Source: Pseudomonadota bacterium
Lineage (GTDB): Bacteria > Myxococcota > Myxococcia > Myxococcales > Myxococcaceae
Direction: 5' to 3'
NCBI GenBank assembly: GCA_023424585.1
Contig: JAFADT010000719.1
Coordinates: 1 to 10,145, forward strand
Length of the DNA stretch: 10,145 nt
Part shown: positions 1 through 5,586 of the stretch, one piece after another
How the letters are laid out: each line of letters starts with the position of its first letter
How positions within the stretch are numbered: position 1 is the stretch's first letter
Position numbers and translations under genes: made by a program
Notes under the pieces: generated by a model
What the model was told of the DNA's origin: nothing
What the model saw: only the letters and a program-made list of their open reading frames with translations
Databases searched by the model: none

Positions 1-847
1 CGTCGGGGCCGGTGGGCGCGGAAGGCCGCGCGTCCGTGGTGCCGGTGAGCGCGGAAGGCCGCGCGTCCGTGGTGCCGGTGCTCGCGACGACGGCAGTCGA
101 CGCCACGGGCACGCCGGTCATCGCGGCGCCGCGCGAGCCTTCCCCCACCATCAGCGCCGCGAGCGCGGAGACGGTGGTCTCGCTGGCGCGCACCTCCGCC
201 ACGGTCCGGCCCCGGCGCATCACCGCCACGCGGTCCGCCACGCCCAGCACCTCCTTGAGCTTGTGGCTGATCAGCACCACCGTGCGCCCCTGCGCCACCA
301 GCCCGCGCATCACCTGCGACAGCTCGTCGGACTCCTGCGGCGTGAGCACGGCGGTGGGCTCGTCCAGGATGAGCACCTGCGCGCCCCGGTGCAGCGCCTT
401 GACGATCTCGACCTTCTGCTGGGATCCCACCGTGAGCGTGTCCACGCGGGCCCGCGGATCCAACTGGAAGCCGAAGCGCTTCGCCGTGGCCGCCACCTCG
501 TCACAGGCCCGGTCCAGGTCCAGGAGGCCGCGCTTCGTGGGCTCGCGGCCCAGCACCACGTTCTCCGCCACCGTCAGCGTGGGCACCAGCATGAAGTGCT
601 GGTGCACCATGCCGATGCCCTTCGCGATGGCGTCGCGCGGGCTCTTGAAGCGCACCGGCTTGCCGTCCATCAGGAACGTGCCCGCGTCCGGGTGGTAGAG
701 CCCGTAGAGCACGTTCATCAGGCTGGACTTGCCCGCGCCGTTCTCGCCCACCACGGCGAGCAGCTCCCCCGGGACGATGTCCAGCGACGCGTCCTCCAGG
801 GACACGCACGACCCGAAGCGCTTCGCGATGTGCTGGAGGGAGATCAG
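1..847 (-). CDS. Nucleoside/simple-sugar-type ABC transporter ATP-binding protein, N-terminal part (cut at left edge)
   Basis: Energises an ABC importer at the inner face of the membrane. The 282 visible residues are one complete ABC domain: Walker A GENGAGKSS (about 34-42), Q-loop Gln83, signature TVGSQQKVEI (139-148), Walker B VLILDEPT (158-165) and H-loop His195. The VGxQQ(K/R)VEI signature and the position after a BMP lipoprotein gene point to the YufO/NupO-type double-ABC ATPases, usually about 500 residues, so the second ABC domain should lie beyond the edge. No ATG, GTG or TTG lies near the domain start. The best start is CTG at 847-845, overlapping the BMP stop (CTGA), which implies translational coupling; an AGGT lies about 10 bases upstream. 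After MVGEG (234-238) comes a Thr/Ala/Pro-rich linker with an 11-residue repeat. Substrate is inferred from context; ribose or other sugars remain possible. Confidence 0.9.
   Translation of the reverse strand, partial: MISLQHIAKRFGSCVSLEDASLDIVPGELLAVVGENGAGKSSLMNVLYGLYHPDAGTFLMDGKPVRFKSPRDAIAKGIGMVHQHFMLVPTLTVAENVVLGREPTKRGLLDLDRACDEVAATAKRFGFQLDPRARVDTLTVGSQQKVEIVKALHRGAQVLILDEPTAVLTPQESDELSQVMRGLVAQGRTVVLISHKLKEVLGVADRVAVMRRGRTVAEVRASETTVSALAALMVGEGSRGAAMTGVPVASTAVVASTGTTDARPSALTGTTDARPSAPTGPD
8..80. repeat. 33-bp tandem repeat, about 2.2 copies, inside the ABC ATPase gene
   Basis: Copies at 8-40 and 41-73 differ by one base that I can see (G/A at 15 and 48), and a 7-base partial copy follows at 74-80. 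On the minus strand each unit encodes an 11-residue block containing TGTTDARPSA. It sits after the first ABC domain, where the interdomain linker of this ATPase family is expected. The period is a multiple of three, so copy-number change would keep the frame. Confidence 0.85.
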
Positions 848-2040
848 GGCCGCGCGACCTGGAAGGAGGTCAGCTCCGCCTGCGTGCCCGGCACGACGAT
901 CGTCCCGGCGAGGATCTGCTGCCGCAGCGCCTCCACCCGCTGGAGCGCCTCTGCCTTGCCCGGGAACTCCACGCGCACGTCCGCCATGCCCACGCCGTTC
1001 TCCTTGAGGCCCAGCACCTGCTCACCCGCCGTCAGCTTGCCGTCCACCAGGTCCTTCGTCGCCTGGTACACGGCCAGGTCGCTGTGCTTCACCATGGACG
1101 TGAGGATGGCGTCCGGCGCCAGGTGCGACTGATCCGAGTCCACCCCGATGGCGTACACCGTCTTGCCCGCCGCGCGCGCCTCCTTCACCGCCTGGATGAC
1201 GCCCAGGCCGTCCGTGCCCGCCGCGTGGAAGATGACGTCCGCGCCCTTGGCGATGAGGTCCTGCGCCACCTCCTTGCCCGCGGACACGCTGTTGAAGCTG
1301 CCCGTGTAGACGCCCATCAGCGCGTCCGCCGCCTTCGCGTTCGTGGTGCGCACGCCCGCGCGGTAGCCCACGTCGAAGCGCTTGATGAGGGGCACCTCGA
1401 TGCCGCCCACGAAGCCCACCTTGTTCGTCTTCGTGACCAGCCCCGCCAGCGCGCCCACCAGGAAGCTGCCCTCCTGCTCCTTGAAGAGCACCGTGCGCAC
1501 GTTGGGCAGCGACTTCGGCTTGCCCTGCGCGTCCAGGAGCTGGCTGTCGATGAGCAGGAACTTCGCCTCGGGGTTCTCGGTCGCGACGTCGCGCACCGCG
1601 TTGGCCAGCAGGTAGCCGTTGCCGATGGTCAGCTTCGCGCCCTGCTCCACCAGCAGCTGGAGGTTGGGGGCGTAGTCCTCCTGCGCCTTGCTCTGGAGCA
1701 CCAGCGGCTGGACCGGCAGCGGTTTCACTTCCGGTGCGAGCGCCGCGAGGTCGGAGGAGATGGACTGACGCACTTCGCCAGCGGGGGCGTCCACGTACTT
1801 GCCGCCCTCGTACTGCTTGCCGGCGGCCCACAGCTCCAGGCCGCGCAGGGCCGCGTCGTTGAACGAGTGGTCCCCCCGGCCGCCCACGTCGATGACGAGC
1901 CCCACGACCACGGGCTTTCCCTCGGGGGGCTTCGCGGCGGTGGAGGTCTGGGCGGGGGCCTTGGGGGCGTCCTCGGACTTCTTGGAACAGGCGCACAGGA
2001 GCGCGGCCAGGGCAAGCACGTGGAGTCGGCGGAGCATCAT
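844..2040 (-). CDS. BMP family (PnrA-like) lipoprotein, nucleoside ABC transporter substrate-binding protein
   Basis: Predicted lipid-anchored binding protein that captures nucleosides for the ABC importer. A signal sequence (LHVLALAALLCAC) ends in a lipobox with Cys18 as the likely lipidated residue; position -2 is Cys, which is unusual. A Ser/Ala/Pro-rich tether (about 19-42) follows. BMP-family blocks are clear: DVGGRGDHSFN (51-61), FKEQEGSFLVGALA (186-199), GFVGG (209-213), GADVIFHAAGTDGLG (266-280), and GVDSDQ (299-304) with a later Lys318. At 398 residues it is somewhat longer than typical members (about 320-360), because of the tether and apparent extra residues around 72-115. Two consecutive ATG codons open the gene, with an AGGGGG ribosome-binding site just upstream. 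PnrA homologues bind purine nucleosides, but the exact ligand cannot be read from sequence. The nearby phosphorylase and cytidine deaminase favour nucleosides. Confidence 0.92.
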   Translation of the reverse strand: MMLRRLHVLALAALLCACSKKSEDAPKAPAQTSTAAKPPEGKPVVVGLVIDVGGRGDHSFNDAALRGLELWAAGKQYEGGKYVDAPAGEVRQSISSDLAALAPEVKPLPVQPLVLQSKAQEDYAPNLQLLVEQGAKLTIGNGYLLANAVRDVATENPEAKFLLIDSQLLDAQGKPKSLPNVRTVLFKEQEGSFLVGALAGLVTKTNKVGFVGGIEVPLIKRFDVGYRAGVRTTNAKAADALMGVYTGSFNSVSAGKEVAQDLIAKGADVIFHAAGTDGLGVIQAVKEARAAGKTVYAIGVDSDQSHLAPDAILTSMVKHSDLAVYQATKDLVDGKLTAGEQVLGLKENGVGMADVRVEFPGKAEALQRVEALRQQILAGTIVVPGTQAELTSFQVARP

Positions 2041-2131
2041 GGGACCCCCTCTCTACCAGATGCCGCCGGGGCTTTGCCTTTCCTGCGAGGGGAGTGCATG
2101 GAGAGGGGACTTCCTGGTATGGCCTTGCCCC
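2041..2131. promoter_or_regulatory. Divergent control region between the importer genes and the nucleoside phosphorylase gene
   Basis: These 91 bases must hold the 5' signals of both divergent units. GAGAGGGG-type purine runs occur on both strands as an inverted pair: CCCCTCTC at 2046-2053, which is the BMP ribosome-binding site on the minus strand, and GAGAGGGG at 2101-2108. GAGGGGA also repeats at 2087-2093 and 2103-2109. A TTGCCT at 2074-2079 is a weak -35-like match, but no convincing -10 follows at normal spacing. I see no clear operator or riboswitch. Confidence 0.4.
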
Positions 2132-3436
2132 GTGCAACCCTACGAGCTCATCAAGGCCAAGCGCGACGGCGGCAAGCTGGACCCGTCCGACATCCAGGCG
2201 TTCATCCAGGCGTACACCGCCGGCACCGTGGCCGACTACCAGATGGCCGCCATGTGCATGGCCATCTTCTTCAAGGGGCTGGACTCCCGGGAGCTGGGGG
2301 CGTGGGCCCGCGCCATGCTCCACTCGGGGGAGGTCCTGGACCTCTCCGACACGCCGGCCATCAAGGTGGACAAGCACTCCACCGGCGGCGTGGGCGACAA
2401 GGTGTCCCTGAGCCTCGCGCCCCTGGCGGCGGCCTGCGGCGTGCCCGTGCCCATGATCTCCGGCCGCGGCCTGGGCCACACCGGCGGCACCCTGGACAAG
2501 CTGGAGTCCATCCCCGGCTTCCGCGTGGACCTGTCCACCGCGGACTACCGCCGGCTGGTGCGCGAGGTGGGGTGCTGCCTCATCGGCCAGACGGCCCAGG
2601 TGGCCCCGGCCGACAAGAAGCTCTACGCGCTGCGCGACGTGACGGCGACGGTGGACTGCATCCCGCTCATCGCGTCGTCCATCATGAGCAAGAAGCTGGC
2701 GGAGGGCATCGACGCGCTGGTGCTCGACGTGAAGGTGGGCAGCGGCGCCTTCATGAAGACGGCGGACGACGCGCGCGTGCTGGCCCGCACCATGATTGGC
2801 CTGGGCGCGGAGATGAACCGCAAGGTCGTGGCCCTGCTCACGGACATGGATCAGCCCCTGGGCCGCCAGGTGGGCAACGCCCTGGAGGTCCGCGAGGCCG
2901 TGGACATGCTCCGCGGCGAGGCGCCCGAGGACTACACGGAGATCACCTACGCGCTGACGGCGGAGATGCTGGTGCTGGGCAAGAAGGCCGCCACCGTGGA
3001 GGAGGCGCGCGAGAAGCTGCGCCGCTCCGTGGAGGACGGCAGCGCCATCCGGAAGCTCAAGGAGATCGTCCAGTCGCAGGGCGGCGACCCGCGCTCCATC
3101 GACGACTACTCGCTGCTGCCCACGGCGAAGGCCACCACCGACGTGGTGGCGCCGCGCGACGGCTTCGTCACCGGCATCCACACGGAGGGCGTGGGGCTGG
3201 CGGCGGTGGCGCTGGGCGCGGGCCGGCAGCGGGTGGACAGCAAGATCGACCCCGCCGTGGGCTTCACGCTGCTCAAGAAGGTGGGCGACGCGGTGAAGCA
3301 GGGCGAGCCCCTGGTGCAGGTGCACTACAACGACGCCGGGCCGGTGGAGGACGTGAAGGCGCGGCTGCTCGCGGCCTACCAGCTGGGCGACCGGGTACCC
3401 GCGGCCCGGCCGCTCGTGCTGGACCGCCTGGAGTAG
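2132..3436 (+). CDS. deoA: Pyrimidine-nucleoside phosphorylase / thymidine phosphorylase
   Basis: Cytoplasmic salvage enzyme that reversibly phosphorolyses uridine, deoxyuridine and/or thymidine to base plus (deoxy)ribose-1-phosphate. From GTG at 2132 the protein is 434 residues, close to B. subtilis Pdp (433) and E. coli DeoA (440), and begins MQPYELIKAKRDGGKL like the family. The phosphate-binding loop KHSTGGVGDK is at 81-90 and the thymidine phosphorylase signature SGRGLGHTGGTLDKLE at 110-125. Arg168, Ser183 and Lys187 match the pyrimidine-binding triad (Arg171/Ser186/Lys190 in E. coli). The C-terminal domain (about 330-434) is the usual PYNP_C type. Thymidine-only versus broad pyrimidine specificity cannot be decided by eye; the length slightly favours the Pdp type. 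GTG was chosen on alignment, since its ribosome-binding site is poor. It lies divergent to the importer genes and 13 bases before the rhodanese-E1 gene. Confidence 0.93.
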   Translation: MQPYELIKAKRDGGKLDPSDIQAFIQAYTAGTVADYQMAAMCMAIFFKGLDSRELGAWARAMLHSGEVLDLSDTPAIKVDKHSTGGVGDKVSLSLAPLAAACGVPVPMISGRGLGHTGGTLDKLESIPGFRVDLSTADYRRLVREVGCCLIGQTAQVAPADKKLYALRDVTATVDCIPLIASSIMSKKLAEGIDALVLDVKVGSGAFMKTADDARVLARTMIGLGAEMNRKVVALLTDMDQPLGRQVGNALEVREAVDMLRGEAPEDYTEITYALTAEMLVLGKKAATVEEAREKLRRSVEDGSAIRKLKEIVQSQGGDPRSIDDYSLLPTAKATTDVVAPRDGFVTGIHTEGVGLAAVALGAGRQRVDSKIDPAVGFTLLKKVGDAVKQGEPLVQVHYNDAGPVEDVKARLLAAYQLGDRVPAARPLVLDRLE

Positions 3437-3449
3437 TCAGGCAATCGCC

Positions 3450-4610
3450 ATGGCCCCCACGTTCCGCGAGCTGCTGTCGGAGGTGAAGAAGGAGATCCGC
3501 GAGGTCTCCCACGAGCACGTCCGTCAGCTGCTCGACTCGGGCGCGAAGGTGAAGCTCGTCGACGTGCGCGAGGCCGACGAGTACGCTGGCGGCCGGCTCC
3601 CGGGCGCGGTACACATCCCCCGGGGCTACCTGGAGCTGCGCATCGAGGAGCAGGCGGACCGGGACGAGGAGCTGGTCCTCTACTGCGCGGGCGGCACCCG
3701 GTCCGCGCTCGCGGCCCGCACGCTGCGGCAGATGGGCTACACGCGCGTGTCGTCGCTCGCGGGCGGCTACAACCGCTGGAGCGACGCGGCCCTCCCGGTG
3801 GAGAGGCCCGTCGTCCTCTCCGCCGAGCAGAAGGAGCGCTACCGCCGCCACCTCATCCTCCCGGAGGTCGGGGAGGAGGGACAGGCGAAGCTCCTCAAAT
3901 CGAGGGTGCTGCTCCTGGGCGCGGGCGGGCTGGGCTCCCCGGCGGCGCTGTACCTGGCCGCCGCCGGCGTGGGCACGCTGGGCGTGGTGGACGCGGACGT
4001 GGTGGACCTGAGCAACCTCCAGCGCCAGGTGCTGCACACGCTGGAGCGCCGGGGGCAGCCCAAGGTCCAGAGCGCGAAGGCCGCCATCGAGGCGCTCAAC
4101 CCGGACGTGAGGGTGGTGCCCTTCCAGGAGCGGCTCACCACCGCCAACGTGGAGCGCATCCTCGCGGACTTCGACCTGGTGCTGGACGGCGGGGACAACT
4201 TCCCCACGCGCTACCTGCTCAACGACGCGTGCGTGCTGCTGGGCAAGCCCAACGTCCACGGCTCCGTGTTCCGCTTCGAGGGGCAGGTGACGACCTTCCT
4301 GCCCGGCCACGGCCCCTGCTACCGCTGCCTCTACCCCGCGCCGCCCCCGCCGGAGCTGGCGCCGTCGTGCGCGGAGGCGGGCGTGCTGGGCGTGCTGCCC
4401 GGGCTCATCGGGATGCTCCAGGCGACGGAGGCCCTGAAGCTCCTGCTCGGGGTGGGGGAGCCGCTCGTGGGGCGGCTCGTCACCTTCGACGCGCTGGGCA
4501 CGCGCTTCCAGGAGCTCAAGCTGCGCCGCGACCCCGGGTGCCCGGTGTGCGCGCCAGGAGCGGAGGTGACGCTCATCGATTACGAGCAGTTCTGCTCCAC
4601 GGGGGGCTGA
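3450..4610 (+). CDS. moeB: Rhodanese-E1 fusion: MoeB/ThiF-like adenylyltransferase with N-terminal rhodanese domain
   Basis: Predicted cytoplasmic sulfur-transfer activator: the E1 part adenylates the C-terminus of a ubiquitin-like sulfur carrier (MoaD, ThiS or CysO type) and the rhodanese part carries persulfide sulfur. The rhodanese domain spans about 15-118, with DVREADEY (38-45) and active loop CAGGTRSA (catalytic Cys79). The E1 domain spans about 122-386: the RYRRHLILPEVGEEGQ entry block (130-145), the GAGGLGSP nucleotide loop (157-164), DxDxVxxSNLQRQ (181-193), DGGDNFPTRY (246-255), Zn cysteines Cys290/Cys293 and Cys364/Cys367, and Cys307 in SCAEAGVLG, the position of the thiol that receives sulfur in ThiF/MOCS3. 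Domain order is the reverse of MOCS3/Uba4/MoeZ, where rhodanese is C-terminal. The protein ends in Gly-Gly. No carrier protein gene is in the window, so molybdopterin, thiamine or cysteine use is undecided. It follows deoA by 13 bases. Confidence 0.9.
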   Translation: MAPTFRELLSEVKKEIREVSHEHVRQLLDSGAKVKLVDVREADEYAGGRLPGAVHIPRGYLELRIEEQADRDEELVLYCAGGTRSALAARTLRQMGYTRVSSLAGGYNRWSDAALPVERPVVLSAEQKERYRRHLILPEVGEEGQAKLLKSRVLLLGAGGLGSPAALYLAAAGVGTLGVVDADVVDLSNLQRQVLHTLERRGQPKVQSAKAAIEALNPDVRVVPFQERLTTANVERILADFDLVLDGGDNFPTRYLLNDACVLLGKPNVHGSVFRFEGQVTTFLPGHGPCYRCLYPAPPPPELAPSCAEAGVLGVLPGLIGMLQATEALKLLLGVGEPLVGRLVTFDALGTRFQELKLRRDPGCPVCAPGAEVTLIDYEQFCSTGG

Positions 4611-4616
4611 GCCCCC
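4602..4616 (+). terminator. GC hairpin with the stop codon as its loop, terminator-like
   Basis: GGGGGC (4602-4607) pairs perfectly with GCCCCC (4611-4616), and the three loop bases are exactly the TGA stop of the rhodanese-E1 gene. An ATTTT follows at 4626-4630, about ten bases beyond the stem, so the U-tract is displaced and short. It could end the deoA-moeB transcript before the 135-base gap ahead of the PilZ gene. Confidence 0.4.
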
Positions 4617-4658
4617 ACGGGATGCATTTTCAGGAGCAACGGGGCGGACGGCCCCGCG

Positions 4659-4664
4659 TATGAT
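4659..4664 (+). promoter_or_regulatory. Possible -10 element (TATGAT) upstream of the PilZ gene
   Basis: TATGAT matches the sigma-70 -10 consensus at five of six bases and stands out in GC-rich DNA. No -35 hexamer is recognisable 16-18 bases upstream, so a promoter is only suggested. It lies after the hairpin at 4602-4616 and about 80 bases before the PilZ start, which fits a separate transcript beginning here. Confidence 0.3.
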
Positions 4665-4698
4665 GCCGCCAGCCTGGACCCGGGGCGGCGGTGGAGCG

Positions 4699-4710
4699 CG
4701 ACCCGGGTCG
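4699..4710. other. 12-bp perfect palindrome in the PilZ gene leader
   Basis: CGACCCGGGTCG is a perfect palindrome placed between the possible -10 element and the ribosome-binding site AGGGAG (4731-4736). It could be an operator half-site pair or a short RNA stem. Such palindromes arise readily in GC-rich DNA, so this is recorded as a position only. Confidence 0.3.
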
Positions 4711-4745
4711 GATACGAGCGCGGCAGCGGCAGGGAGACGACGGCG

Positions 4746-5114
4746 ATGTCCGAGCAGAACGAGAACCAGGACACCAGGACGGGGGAGGACCGGCGCGACT
4801 CGCCCCGCGTCCCCATGCGCCTGAGGGTCCGGCGGGAGGGGGCGGAGTCCTTCCTGGACCGCGCGGGGGACCTGTCCCTGGGCGGAGTGGGGTGGGTGGG
4901 GGAGGCCCTGGACGCGGGCCAGGCCGTGGAGGTGCGCTTCGTGCTGCCTCCGTCCCAGGAGGAGGTGCAGGTGCGCGGCGAGGTGCTGCCCCCCAGGGCC
5001 GGCATGCCGGGCCCGGTGGTGCGCGTGCGCTTCGTCGAGCTGCCGGTGGAGCTGGAGCTCGCCATCGCTCGGCACCTGGACGAGCAGAGCAAGGACACGT
5101 CCCGGGCCCGCTAG
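4746..5114 (+). CDS. PilZ-domain protein (probable c-di-GMP receptor)
   Basis: A 122-residue single-domain PilZ protein, expected to bind cyclic di-GMP in the cytoplasm and act through partner proteins. Both ligand motifs are present: RxxxR as RRDSPR (Arg17 and Arg21) and [D/N]xSxxG as DLSLGG (Asp42, Ser44, Gly47). The barrel continues through VEVRFVLPP (61-69), QVRGEV (75-80) and VRVRFVEL (92-99), then a C-terminal helix. A charged N-terminal tail (1-15) precedes the domain. The start is supported by AGGGAG (4731-4736), nine bases upstream. It lies between the rhodanese-E1 and cytidine deaminase genes with no obvious pathway link to either. The target, motility or another output, cannot be told from sequence. 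Confidence 0.88.
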   Translation: MSEQNENQDTRTGEDRRDSPRVPMRLRVRREGAESFLDRAGDLSLGGVGWVGEALDAGQAVEVRFVLPPSQEEVQVRGEVLPPRAGMPGPVVRVRFVELPVELELAIARHLDEQSKDTSRAR

Positions 5115-5131
5115 GGCGTTCCCGGACGGCC

Positions 5132-5152
5132 GGGCGCCGGCGGACGGCGCCC
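5132..5152 (+). terminator. 8-bp GC hairpin between the PilZ gene and cdd
   Basis: GGGCGCCG (5132-5139) pairs perfectly with CGGCGCCC (5145-5152) around a GCGGA loop, followed by TTGT. A second stem, CCCGG (5121-5125) with CCGGG (5130-5134), shares bases 5132-5134 and would exclude the first. The U-tract is too short for a classical intrinsic terminator. The hairpin ends seven bases before the cdd ribosome-binding site, so it could instead act on cdd expression. Confidence 0.35.
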
Positions 5153-5158
5153 TTGTCG

Positions 5159-5165
5159 AAGGAGG
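5159..5165 (+). promoter_or_regulatory. Strong ribosome-binding site of cdd
   Basis: AAGGAGG is a full Shine-Dalgarno match, five bases before ATG at 5171. It fixes the cdd start, although the reading frame stays open far upstream. Confidence 0.75.
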
Positions 5166-5170
5166 GCGGC

Positions 5171-5575
5171 ATGGCGGAGGAGATTCCCTGGGAGCGGCTG
5201 TTCGAGGAAGCCCAGCGGGTGCGTCTGCGCGCGCACGTGCCGTATTCGAAGTTCCCCGTGGGGGCCGCCGTGCTGTACGCGGACGGCGCCGTCGTGGCCG
5301 GCTGCAACGTGGAGAACGCCACCTATGGCCTCACCGTCTGCGCGGAGCGCAACGCGTTCGCCGCGGGCGTGGCCCAGGGCCGCGAGAAGCCGGTGGCCGT
5401 GGCCGTCGTCGTGGACACCCCGGAGCCCTGTCCCCCGTGCGGCATGTGCCGCCAGGTGATGGCGGAGTTCGCCGGGCCTGACCTTCCGGTGCGAAGCCGC
5501 ACCCTCAACGGGCAGGAGGCGCGCTATTCGCTCAGCGAGTTGCTGCCCCACGCCTTCACCCGTTCCTTCCTCTAG
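5171..5575 (+). CDS. cdd: Cytidine deaminase, homotetrameric type
   Basis: Cytoplasmic zinc enzyme converting cytidine and deoxycytidine to uridine and deoxyuridine plus ammonia. The 134 residues match the short tetrameric class (about 130-136). Visible motifs are PYSKFPVGAA (24-33), the substrate-binding GCNVENATYG (44-53), CAE with zinc ligand Cys57 and catalytic Glu59, and PCPPCGMCRQ (86-95) with zinc ligands Cys90 and Cys93. All key residues are present. Its product is a substrate of the phosphorylase encoded at 2132-3436, and the amidohydrolase gene follows after 11 bases, so cdd and the amidohydrolase probably form one transcript. The start is set by the strong ribosome-binding site at 5159-5165. 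Confidence 0.95.
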   Translation: MAEEIPWERLFEEAQRVRLRAHVPYSKFPVGAAVLYADGAVVAGCNVENATYGLTVCAERNAFAAGVAQGREKPVAVAVVVDTPEPCPPCGMCRQVMAEFAGPDLPVRSRTLNGQEARYSLSELLPHAFTRSFL

Positions 5576-5586
5576 GACCTCTTCCC

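Noticed and set aside
1022..3325. Long minus-strand open frame of 767 codons crossing the BMP gene, the spacer and the phosphorylase gene
   Set aside because: Low-complexity Arg/Gly/His/Ala composition, antisense to two well-recognised genes; a product of GC-rich codon bias.
1084..3486. Long plus-strand open frame of 800 codons in another frame
   Set aside because: Antisense to the BMP gene, then out of frame over the phosphorylase; composition is Arg/His/Gly-rich with no domain.
3273..5075. Minus-strand open frame of 600 codons opposite the rhodanese-E1 and PilZ genes
   Set aside because: No recognisable domain; the opposite strand encodes complete conserved proteins.
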